Assembly (NCBI GenBank): GCA_963705495.1
Contig: CAVPJQ010000005.1
Span: 360,511-424,510, forward strand
Length of the DNA: 64,000 nucleotides
DNA from: DATBVX01 sp963705495
GTDB lineage: Bacteria > Pseudomonadota > Gammaproteobacteria > Steroidobacterales > Steroidobacteraceae
Direction of reading: 5' to 3'
Below the pieces are notes generated by a model. It ran no database searches and was not told the DNA's origin. It worked only from the letters and a program-made list of their open reading frames with translations. Shown piece by piece: positions 34,519-41,391 of this stretch (its first letter is position 1; every line of letters starts with the position of its first letter). The position numbers and the translations under genes are program-made.

Positions 34519-35585
34519 GCGCCGCTCGCCTGCTTCTTGTAAGCGATGCCTGCAGCGATCGGATCGGTCGCGATCTTGTCTCCGGCAGCAACGCCCGCCG
34601 CAACGGGTATCCTGCCATCGGCGGTCGGTGTGCCGGTCCGCACGTAGCGGAAGCTGATGAGGCCATGCTCATCCACCACGTACACGCCGGTGATCTCTCC
34701 GCGACGCACGATGGAAGCGGCTGGCGCCAGCAGCTGCTGCTCCTCGCCCGTGACGAATGCAACCTTCACGAGCGTACCCGGAAAGACGTTGTGATCGCCC
34801 GTCGGCAGTGCGACCTGCACACGAAACGACTGTGTCCGCGGGTCGACGGCCGGCGGCAGCCGCAGCTGTTCGGCCGTGAGCGATCGGCCGTCCGGCAGAA
34901 TCACTCTCGCCCGTCGATGCTTGCGCAGCGGCCCGATGTGCTCCTGGGGGATGTCCACGACGGCACGCAACTCCTCCAGTGACAGTCCCGTCATCAGCGG
35001 CTTGCCGACCGCCGCAATCTCTCCGACCTTGATGTGCCGGGCGACGACGATGCCGCTGTAGGGAGCTCGGATGGTCGTGTATTCCAAACCCTCTTTCGAC
35101 TCGTCGGCAGCGGAGGTTGCAGCTTCGACGCGCGCTTGCGCCGACTGAAGATCCGCCACGGCCTTGTCATACGTGGCCTTCGCGACCATGCCCTTGTCGA
35201 AGACGTCCTTGATTCGCTCATGTGCGAGGCGTGCTTCCGCGAGCCGGGCACGGGCGTCACTCAGCGCGGCCGCAGCACTGTCTGCCCTCGCCCGCTGCTC
35301 CGTGTCCCGCAGGCGCACTATGACCGAACCTCTTTCAACGTAGTCGCCAACGTCGTACGGCAGTTCGAGCACACGCCCCGAGGTCTGCGCCGCTACCGTG
35401 GCTTCATTCACGGCCTCGATGACGCCATCTAACGCCGTCTCCCTCTCCACCGTCGCCGGTGCAATGGTGATCGTCTGCAGAGTCGATCCCGGCATCGACG
35501 GCCGCCGCGGAAGCTCATCGCCGGAACACGCTCCCAACAGAACCGCGGCGCTGGAGATGATGGGGAGTAGCGATGGTCTGCTCAT
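34515..35585 (-). CDS. RND efflux membrane-fusion lipoprotein (HlyD/AcrA family)
   Basis: From ATG 35585 a 356-residue periplasmic adaptor with lipoprotein signal ending LLGACSGDE. The order is a barrel-sandwich half (VAAQTSGRVLELPYDVGDYV), a helical hairpin (35-36% Ala/Glu-rich, LAEARLAHERIKDVFDKGM), the second lipoyl half (TIRAPYSGIVVARHIKVGE), a beta barrel (DIPQEHIGPLRKH) and a membrane-proximal domain. It connects the RND pump to an outer-membrane channel. The only TolC-like gene nearby is broken. The DUF2892 gene precedes it by seven bases. Confidence 0.93.
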   Translation of the reverse strand: MSRPSLLPIISSAAVLLGACSGDELPRRPSMPGSTLQTITIAPATVERETALDGVIEAVNEATVAAQTSGRVLELPYDVGDYVERGSVIVRLRDTEQRARADSAAAALSDARARLAEARLAHERIKDVFDKGMVAKATYDKAVADLQSAQARVEAATSAADESKEGLEYTTIRAPYSGIVVARHIKVGEIAAVGKPLMTGLSLEELRAVVDIPQEHIGPLRKHRRARVILPDGRSLTAEQLRLPPAVDPRTQSFRVQVALPTGDHNVFPGTLVKVAFVTGEEQQLLAPAASIVRRGEITGVYVVDEHGLISFRYVRTGTPTADGRIPVAAGVAAGDKIATDPIAAGIAYKKQASGA

Positions 35586-35592
35586 GAGCCTG

Positions 35593-35814
35593 TCATCTCG
35601 TGGTTGCACCGAACGCAGCACCCGCGGGCGCTCCGAGGCGCTTGAGAATCATGGCCAGCGGACAGAATCCAGTGAAGGATGCCTGGAGCAGGTTCGCGCC
35701 CACGAACGCCGTGAACCAAAGCCAGTACGGCGAGTGATAGTGGGCAAGCAGGAGGCTGGCGAGCACGAACACTCCAGCAAAACGGAAGACGAGCTTGTCG
35801 ATGGACGTTGTCAT
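35593..35814 (-). CDS. DUF2892 (YgaP-type) membrane protein
   Basis: A 73-residue protein with two hydrophobic helices (FAGVFVLASLLLAHYHSPYW and LWFTAFVGANLLQASFTGFC) and the closing PLAMILKRLG, matching the small DUF2892 family found alone or fused to rhodanese domains. It has a Cys in the SFTGFCPL motif that recurs in the family and in sulfur-related loci. It lies between the ArsR gene and the efflux genes on the same strand, consistent with a reactive-sulfur link. Confidence 0.88.
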   Translation of the reverse strand: MTTSIDKLVFRFAGVFVLASLLLAHYHSPYWLWFTAFVGANLLQASFTGFCPLAMILKRLGAPAGAAFGATTR

Positions 35815-35856
35815 GGCTGCATAGCTCCGGTTTCAGAATGGGTCTGCGTCGCCCGG

Positions 35857-36225
35857 TCAGCGGCGACGCTTCGGCTCTCCGGTTCCGCAGAACTCGTCAT
35901 GTAACAGCTGCAGAACACGTACCGCCGGACCGGCGGCAAGAGAGTAGTAGATCGTTTGCGCATCACGCCTCGTGGATACCAGCTGCTCGTTACGTAGAAT
36001 CGCGAGATGCTGCGACAGCGCTGACTGTGACAACGTGACACGGCGGTTGAGCTCACTGACCGATAACTCGCCTTCGGCGATTGCGCACAGCACCAGCAGG
36101 CGTTGGCGATTGCCCAGCGACCGCATCAGCCGCGCGGCATCTGCGGAATGCTTGCGCATCGCCGACGCGTCGAAGTTATCGGCATCCGCCATCGCTGGCT
36201 TGGTTCTGGTTGCACTTCGTTTCAT
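35857..36225 (-). CDS. ArsR-family regulator of the BigR/SqrR type
   Basis: A 122-residue winged-helix repressor. Recognition region LSVSELNRRVTLSQSALSQH. Cysteines Cys47 (LLVLCAIAEGE) and Cys113 (LHDEFCG) are 66 residues apart, the same spacing as the persulfide-sensing pair in BigR (Cys42/Cys108) and SqrR (Cys41/Cys107), and lie in equivalent motifs. Metal-binding CxC or CVC motifs of classic ArsR/SmtB are absent. It heads the DUF2892 / fusion protein / RND operon. A clear palindrome lies 18 bases upstream. Response to sulfane sulfur or oxidant is inferred from the cysteine pair. Confidence 0.88.
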   Translation of the reverse strand: MKRSATRTKPAMADADNFDASAMRKHSADAARLMRSLGNRQRLLVLCAIAEGELSVSELNRRVTLSQSALSQHLAILRNEQLVSTRRDAQTIYYSLAAGPAVRVLQLLHDEFCGTGEPKRRR

Positions 36226-36242
36226 TTAACAGTAGACGCTAA

Positions 36243-36258
36243 ATTAGATATGTCTAAT
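36243..36258. promoter_or_regulatory. Operator-like palindrome ATTAGA-N4-TCTAAT
   Basis: Perfect six-base arms around TATG, in an AT-rich island that stands out from the GC-rich background. It lies between the ArsR start (36225, minus) and the TolC-like start (36317, plus), where a BigR-type repressor would control both directions. ATTAG half-sites are known in BigR boxes. Confidence 0.7.
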
Positions 36259-36316
36259 ATACAGGTTATATCGAACCGACACAAGAGCGACCTACAACAG
36301 CGCGAGGGTGTGACAC

Positions 36317-36858
36317 ATGGCAGGTATTCTGGTTCTGGCGCAAGCGCAAGCAACAGCGAGCCATGCTCAGGCCAAGGAGGCGCACCGCTCGCTGCTACCC
36401 TCCGTTGCAGCCGTGGGGGACCACTCGCAGTTCAGTGTCGTAGGGGCTCCGGACGCTTGGAGCATAGGGCCCGCTTCACGGTTCCATTGGATGCTGCGGC
36501 CTATCGTCGCGCAAGCGCTGCAGATGCTCGCGCACGAGCTGCTGCTCGCCGCGAGGCGGCGACTGCCGGGGAACTGACGCGCCAGTGGGCTCAGCTGCAG
36601 GCAGCTTACGAAAGCGCAGTCGCGGATATCGCCGCGGTCGAGCAGGAAGTGCTCGCTCGGCGGGAAGTTGTCAATGTGCAAGGTGAGCTGCAGCGTGTCG
36701 GTATCACGTCCATGGAAGATTTCCTGCGACAGCAACGCGATCTGGTTGAGTCCGAGTCCAGGCAGGCCGCCGGTCGGGCGCGCGCGATCATCGCGTGGTC
36801 CGCTGCGCAGGTTCTGCTTGGCATTGACTCCGAGTCTTACATCGCCCAGGTGGAGTGA
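36317..36858 (+). pseudogene. Truncated, frameshifted TolC-family outer-membrane efflux protein
   Basis: ATG 36317 has GAGGGTG upstream. The first frame gives LAQAQATASHAQAKEAHRSL and LPSVAAVGDHSQFSV, a typical TolC first-repeat strand region. Near 36475-36480 the sense moves to another frame: RFTVPLDAAAYRRASAADA, then a helical stretch and YESAVADIAAVEQEV, GITSMEDFLRQQRDLVESES and AAQVLLGID, the second-half signature of TolC proteins. Together about 178 residues, less than half of the usual 430-480, with no export signal. It was probably the outer-membrane partner of the divergent RND pump and shares its operator. Confidence 0.65.
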
Positions 36859-36993
36859 GGATCAAGCGCTCCATGCTGCGTCCCAACGCGTTCGCCCGCC
36901 AAATGCCCTCGACCACGATTGGCAGACGCCGACGGACCCCTTCGGCGGTCGCTGCCAATGCGGTATTGCCTGTGCGTGCCATCGCGAAGAGAG

Positions 36994-37069
36994 TGGTGCC
37001 GGGAAGAGGACTCGAACCTCCGACCCGCGCATTACGAATGCGCTGCTCTACCAACTGAGCTATCCCGGC
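36994..37069 (-). tRNA. tRNA-Thr (anticodon CGT)
   Basis: A 76-base cloverleaf on the minus strand with encoded CCA. Acceptor stem GCCGGGA pairs with TCCCGGC; D loop AGCTCAGTTGGTAGAGC; anticodon stem GCGCA/TGCGC with loop TTCGTAA, anticodon CGT; T arm GGTTCGAGTCC. Reads threonine ACG codons. Confidence 0.97.
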
Positions 37070-37127
37070 GTGAGGGCGCGGATTCTAAAGAACGGCTCCC
37101 GGTGCAGCAACGCGCCGGAGGTGCATT

Positions 37128-37556
37128 TCAGGCCTTGCGGCGCACCCGGATCACGACGTCGACACCCGCGAGCTCGGTGCCGTCGGGCAGATCGGGCAGG
37201 CGGCGGAATTCCACCTCTGGCACGCCCACATCGGTGAGTTCGCCGGTGTCGAGATTGTGAAAGTGATAGTGCAGGCCCGTGTTCGAATCGAAACAAGCGC
37301 GCGTCGAATCGATATTGATCTGGCGCACCAGCCCCTTTGCCGCGAAGAGATTCAGAGTGTTGTAGACGGTTGCCTTGGAAATGCGCGTCCCTGAACTGTG
37401 CAGCCCGTCGAGCACCTGCTCGGCGGAGAGGTGCTGGGCGGACGCGAACATGAGCTCGCCCACCCGGACGCGCTGTTCAGTCGGCGTTACGCCATGCGCC
37501 TGCAGGAGACGACTAACCTCCTCGCGGGAGGCCACGAGCCGTGACGGGTTCGACAT
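37128..37556 (-). CDS. Fur-family transcriptional regulator, Irr/PerR-like
   Basis: A 142-residue Fur-superfamily protein: winged helix with VTPTEQRVRVGELMF and ISKATVYNTLNLFAAKGLVR, then a dimer domain with the regulatory metal ligands in LHYHFHNLDTGE (His96, His98, His100). The two structural CxxC zinc motifs of Fur and PerR are absent; the only Cys is residue 88. This pattern is nearest to Irr-type regulators. Target genes are not identified in the window; a palindrome upstream may be its own site. Confidence 0.88.
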   Translation of the reverse strand: MSNPSRLVASREEVSRLLQAHGVTPTEQRVRVGELMFASAQHLSAEQVLDGLHSSGTRISKATVYNTLNLFAAKGLVRQINIDSTRACFDSNTGLHYHFHNLDTGELTDVGVPEVEFRRLPDLPDGTELAGVDVVIRVRRKA

Positions 37557-37580
37557 GCCGCCGCATTATACGGAGTTGCG

Positions 37581-37592
37581 TTCACTTGTGAA
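37581..37592. promoter_or_regulatory. Palindrome TTCAC-TT-GTGAA upstream of the Fur-family gene
   Basis: Five-base perfect arms, about 25 bases upstream of the minus-strand start at 37556. The site could be an autoregulatory operator. It is too short to rule out chance. Confidence 0.25.
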
Positions 37593-37709
37593 TCAGTAGC
37601 TTAAGGAGCCCGGCGCATATCCCCATGGAGACATTAGTAATGAGCCTCGCCTGACCTGCGCTCAGCCGCCACCCTAAGCGGTGGTTGGACAACTCCTGCG
37701 GGAGAGGCC

Positions 37710-38294
37710 ATGGACGGCCGACGCCTGTTTCGCTCTCAACCGCCCACCCCGATCAACGAATGCGTGGGGGTCACGCTGACCGAGTTGTTGCTCGTGTGCT
37801 TGATTGTCGCGATCTGCGCCTCCGTGGCGGTTCCCGGATTTCAGCGTTTCGCTCTCGATGCGCGACGCACGACGCACGTGAATGCGCTGCTGCACGCACT
37901 GCACGCGGCGCGCACTGCCGCGATCATGCGACAGGAGCCGACCGTCGTTTGCAAGAGTGCGAATCACCTGCAGTGCACACCTGGCGCAGCGAGCTGGAGC
38001 GATGGATGGATCGTGTTCGCGAACCGAGATCACGATTCGCCACCGCGCGTCGACCCGGGCGAAGCGCTGTTGCTGACGCAGGCGGCCATCGCGGACCTGG
38101 CGATCCGCAGCTCCCGCGACGCCGTGACCTACTGGCCCGTGGCACTGGCCGGCACCACGGCCACCTTCATCTTCTGTGACAAACGCGGCTCATCCAGCGC
38201 GCGTGCCATCATCGTGAGCCAGACGGGCCGGCCACGGGTCTCGGAGCGTGACCCTGCGGGCAAGGCGCTGAAGTGCGATGGCTCACCGAATTAA
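37710..38294 (+). CDS. fimT: Type IV minor prepilin, GspH/FimT family
   Basis: A 194-residue prepilin. Strong ribosome site GGAGAG before ATG 37710. The leader is long (about 20 residues) and ends CVG, then VTLTELLLVCLIVAICASVA with Glu5; position 1 is Val instead of Phe. GspH-type features follow: LHALHAARTAAIMRQEPTVV, WSDGWIVFANRD and IIVSQTGRPRVSE. It opens the fimT-fimU-pilVWXY1E minor pilin cluster in the same order as Pseudomonas. It would act in pilus priming. Confidence 0.85.
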   Translation: MDGRRLFRSQPPTPINECVGVTLTELLLVCLIVAICASVAVPGFQRFALDARRTTHVNALLHALHAARTAAIMRQEPTVVCKSANHLQCTPGAASWSDGWIVFANRDHDSPPRVDPGEALLLTQAAIADLAIRSSRDAVTYWPVALAGTTATFIFCDKRGSSSARAIIVSQTGRPRVSERDPAGKALKCDGSPN

Positions 38295-38393
38295 GTTGAA
38301 TCGCCACCGCAGGTTCGCGCCGTTCGTCTGCCGAATCGATCCGCCGATCGGGACTGCAACCGCATCGGTGGCGGCGCGGCTATATTCCCCGCC

Positions 38394-38999
38394 ATGGGGG
38401 GCCACAAGACATCGGGATTCACGATCGTCGAGCTTCTGATGACGATGACCGTGGCAAGCGTCATCATGGCGCTCGCGATTCCGAGCTTCCGCGACTTCAT
38501 CAAGAACAGCCGTATGAGTGGCGCGTCCAACGATCTCCTCGGCTCGCTGCAGCTCGCCCGCACAGAGTCCATCAAGCGCCGGCATTCCGTCGCGATCTGT
38601 CCGTCCGCCAATCCCAGTGACGACGTACCCGTGTGTACCGGCTCCTTCAACGGCAATGGCTGGGTCGTCTGGGACGACACCGACACTGACGAGGCAATTG
38701 ATGCCGGCGAGGCGGTGCTTGGACGCCACGATGTACTGCACAGCTCTCTGACGACGTTCGAAAGCACCAACGTAGTCACGTATCAGCCCAGCGGTTTTGT
38801 GGGCGTGAATCAAACGAACTTCGTCCTGCTCTGTGATGACCGCGCCAACGGCCAAATGGGTAATTCCTACTTCAAGCGCGTCATTGCGATCAGCAAGACC
38901 GGGCGCGCCTCGGTTCGCAGGACTACCGACGAAATCGCCGGGCTCAGCACCGAGCTTGCGAGCCAAGGCCTGGATCCGACCGATCTCAACTGTCCCTGA
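38394..38999 (+). CDS. fimU: Type IV minor prepilin, GspH/FimU family
   Basis: A 201-residue prepilin with a short leader MGGHKTSG and FTIVELLMTMTVASVIMALA, Glu5 present. GspH features: SNDLLGSLQLARTESIKRRH, SVAICPS, NGWVVWDDTD, and VIAISKTGRASVRR, ending with a Cys (DLNCP) that can pair with CPS or LLCDD cysteines. It is a paralogue of the preceding gene and occupies the fimU position directly before pilV. Confidence 0.85.
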   Translation: MGGHKTSGFTIVELLMTMTVASVIMALAIPSFRDFIKNSRMSGASNDLLGSLQLARTESIKRRHSVAICPSANPSDDVPVCTGSFNGNGWVVWDDTDTDEAIDAGEAVLGRHDVLHSSLTTFESTNVVTYQPSGFVGVNQTNFVLLCDDRANGQMGNSYFKRVIAISKTGRASVRRTTDEIAGLSTELASQGLDPTDLNCP

Positions 39000-39008
39000 A
39001 GAGTGGCT

Positions 39009-39479
39009 ATGCACCGGCATCACAGCAGCGGTTTCAGCATTGTCGAGGCTCTGGTAGCCCTGGTCGTGCTCTCGGTGGGCATGCTCGGCATCGCCGCGCT
39101 CTACGTCGAGAGCCTGCGTGCCGGACGCACCGCGGTCTACCGCACGCAGGCCGTCAATCTCGCCGCGGACATGGCTGATCGGATCCGTGCCAACCGCGGC
39201 GTGCCCGACAGTTGGGTATTGCCGGCTGGGGCCGCGCCCGCCACTCACAATTGCGTCGGCGGCGGTGTCACCTGCACTCCCGAGGACCTGGCAGAAGATG
39301 ATCAGGCGAGCTGGCTCGATTCCATCCGCAGCCAATTGCCGGGAAACGGCGCCGCAACCGCCAGCGGCATGATTGACGTCGATCAAATTGCGTCGCCCCC
39401 TCAGTACCAGATCACAGTCACCTGGTTCGAGCCCGGCGAGCAGCAACCGCTCACCTACGTGCTCACGATGCAGACATGA
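39009..39479 (+). CDS. pilV: Type IV pilus minor pilin PilV
   Basis: From ATG 39009 (AAGAG eight bases upstream; GTG 39003 is in frame but poorly placed), 156 residues. Leader HRHHSSG then FSIVEALVALVVLSVGMLGI with Glu5, the PilV-type signature AALYVESLRAGRTA and AVNLAADMADRIRANRG, a Cys pair region (HNCVGGGVTCTPEDL), and QYQITVTWFEPGE. The stop overlaps pilW by four bases. Confidence 0.9.
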   Translation: MHRHHSSGFSIVEALVALVVLSVGMLGIAALYVESLRAGRTAVYRTQAVNLAADMADRIRANRGVPDSWVLPAGAAPATHNCVGGGVTCTPEDLAEDDQASWLDSIRSQLPGNGAATASGMIDVDQIASPPQYQITVTWFEPGEQQPLTYVLTMQT

Positions 39480-40528
39480 AGACCACGATCCGTCGACGTT
39501 ATTCCCGCGGCCTGAGCCTCATCGAACTGATGGTGGCGCTCACGATCGGTTCGCTCTTGATCATCGGTGCCGTCTCCGTGTACGTGCAGAGCCGCACGAC
39601 CTACCGCATCAATGAGACGGTGGCGCGCATGCAGGAAAACGCGCGCTACGCCATGAGCATGTTGGAGCCGGACATCCGGCTCGCCAATCACTGGGGCCTG
39701 ATGAGTGATCCACTGCTGGTTTCTGGAACGGTCGGCAACGCGCCCATTGCGGTGCCGGCCGGTGCACAGGCGTGCGGCGCAACTTTTCCAATCGACTTCA
39801 GACTCCCGGTCGACGGAGATAACGGCATTTACACGCTCGGCTGTCCGGTGGCACCCGCTGGGGGCGCAGCGTTGGCCGGGGCCGACACCCTGATCATCCG
39901 CCGCGCGAGCACTGATGCAGTAGCCGCCGATGCCACTCGAATGCAGGTCTACACCACCAGACAGGGAGCCGCCAGCCGCGTGTTCATCGGTGGCGCCGCT
40001 CCGGGTCCCATCGTTGTCGATCCGCTCTACGGGCCGAGCGCCGAGGTGCGAGATCTGATTGTGCGCGCGTACTACATCGCGCAGCAGTCGAGCATGGGCG
40101 CGGCAATGCCAGCACTGCGACGCAAGACGCTCGAAGGCGGTGGGGTGCTTGGACCGCACTTCGATGACGAAGAGGTCATGCCAGGCATCGAGGACATCCA
40201 GGTCCAGTTCGGCCTCGACATGGGAGCGGACCTCGACGGTGACGGCGTGCCCGATGATCGCGACGGCAACGGTCAACCGGACTTCTATACGGGCGTCGCA
40301 AGACGTTACGTGAATCCGGGAAATGCGCTGGTCGACGGCAATCCTGCCAACGGCGAAGCCATGGTCTGCGCGGTCCGTCTCTGGATCCGCGTACGCGCTG
40401 ACGCTCCCGAAGTCGGCTACACCAACAACACGCACTACCAGTACGCGAACGTGGACTTCACGCCCAACGACAACATCCGTCGCCTGCTGGTCTCGCGCAC
40501 CATCCAGATCCGGAATACGCAGATATGA
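39476..40528 (+). CDS. pilW: Type IV pilus minor pilin PilW
   Basis: A 350-residue large minor pilin, with N-terminal SRGLSLIELMVALTIGSLLI and Glu5, QENARYAMSMLEPDIRLANH typical of PilW, and a long globular part including a DLDGDGVPDDRDGNGQPD acidic repeat (calcium-binding-like EF-hand loop), then EAMVCAVRLWIRVRADAPE and RRLLVSRTIQIRN. ATGA overlaps both with pilV before and pilX after. The acidic loop is not usual in PilW and may reflect calcium control like that of PilY1. Confidence 0.9.
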   Translation: MKTTIRRRYSRGLSLIELMVALTIGSLLIIGAVSVYVQSRTTYRINETVARMQENARYAMSMLEPDIRLANHWGLMSDPLLVSGTVGNAPIAVPAGAQACGATFPIDFRLPVDGDNGIYTLGCPVAPAGGAALAGADTLIIRRASTDAVAADATRMQVYTTRQGAASRVFIGGAAPGPIVVDPLYGPSAEVRDLIVRAYYIAQQSSMGAAMPALRRKTLEGGGVLGPHFDDEEVMPGIEDIQVQFGLDMGADLDGDGVPDDRDGNGQPDFYTGVARRYVNPGNALVDGNPANGEAMVCAVRLWIRVRADAPEVGYTNNTHYQYANVDFTPNDNIRRLLVSRTIQIRNTQI

Positions 40529-40971
40529 ACCGACCGAAGCGCTCGTGGACCTGTTGCCCGCCGGCTCGGCAGAGTGGCGCGGCTCTCGTCGTATCAATGA
40601 TCCTGCTGCTCATTCTCACGCTGCTGGCGATCTCCGGCATGAGCACATCGACCACCGAGCTGCAGATGGCAGGCAACACGCAGTACACGGAGAACGCGTT
40701 TCAGGCAGCGGAGACCGGACTCGAGCGCACCATTTCGACCGGTGCCTTCGATGCCACCAACGAAGTGGACATACCCGAGGTCACGCTGCCCAACGCTGAC
40801 CGCTATGAGGCTACGATCCGTCCGCGCGGCTTGAGCCTGCCCCCACCCGGATACAGCCTCGACCAGTTCAGCGCCGAGAACTTCGAGATCGAGAGCACTG
40901 GCCATTCGGTCCGTGACGCTACCGACACTCACCTTCAGGGACTGTTCCTGATCGTGCCCAAGGCCAATTAG
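40525..40971 (+). CDS. pilX: Type IV pilus assembly protein PilX
   Basis: A 148-residue protein with QSGAALVVSMILLLILTLLA as the N-terminal PilX helix, STTELQMAGNTQYTENAFQA, AAETGLERTI, and a C-terminal beta part ending GLFLIVPKAN. PilX does not carry the FTLIE leader and is expected to join the tip complex with PilY1. Leader contains Cys-Cys (TWTCC-like) before a Pro/Arg stretch, unusual for a prepilin leader. Confidence 0.88.
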   Translation: MNRPKRSWTCCPPARQSGAALVVSMILLLILTLLAISGMSTSTTELQMAGNTQYTENAFQAAETGLERTISTGAFDATNEVDIPEVTLPNADRYEATIRPRGLSLPPPGYSLDQFSAENFEIESTGHSVRDATDTHLQGLFLIVPKAN

Positions 40972-40986
40972 GCGGGATCCACCACG

Positions 40987-41373
40987 ATGCGCATTCGTAC
41001 TTCAGTAGCAATCCTGGGAATCGCGGCGTTGCTCATGGCCACCGGCTCGGGCGCGACGCTGCGCATGATCGAGCAGGCCATCGAGACTTCCACACTGACG
41101 ACCAGCCTTCCCGACGACGTGACGGGGTCCCTGGCTGTCAGCTCCTGCGCCGGCTGTAAGCCGGTGCTGCTGCGGCTGTCGTCCGATTCGCAATATTTCA
41201 TCGGCAAGACGCCGGTGACCTACGCGCAGTTTCGGGCTGCTGCGAGCAGTGCCGCGCGCCAACTCAACGTTTTCTACGACACCAAAGGTCGCACGATCAC
41301 GCGGCTCGTCGTGCCCGGCCAGCAGTCCACACCCCAGCGGCCCACACCCGTGCGCCAGCCACGCAGGAATTGA
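40987..41373 (+). CDS. Small secreted protein between pilX and pilY1
   Basis: A 128-residue protein with a signal peptide (VAILGIAALLMATGSGATL), a SSCAGCKPVLLRLSSDSQYF block containing a CxxC pair, a helical AQFRAAASSAARQLNVFYD, and a Pro/Gln-rich tail. It is placed as an extra cotranscribed member of the pilus tip cluster. In Pseudomonas a small protein (PilY2) occurs in the same cluster but after pilY1; similarity cannot be judged here. CxxC might form a disulfide or bind metal. Confidence 0.7.
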   Translation: MRIRTSVAILGIAALLMATGSGATLRMIEQAIETSTLTTSLPDDVTGSLAVSSCAGCKPVLLRLSSDSQYFIGKTPVTYAQFRAAASSAARQLNVFYDTKGRTITRLVVPGQQSTPQRPTPVRQPRRN

Positions 41374-41391
41374 GCGAGCGGAGTTCTCCAG

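Noticed and set aside
37669..37690. GGTGG/CCACC hairpin upstream of fimT as a terminator
   Set aside because: The stem is five bases with no T tract, and no gene on either strand ends there.
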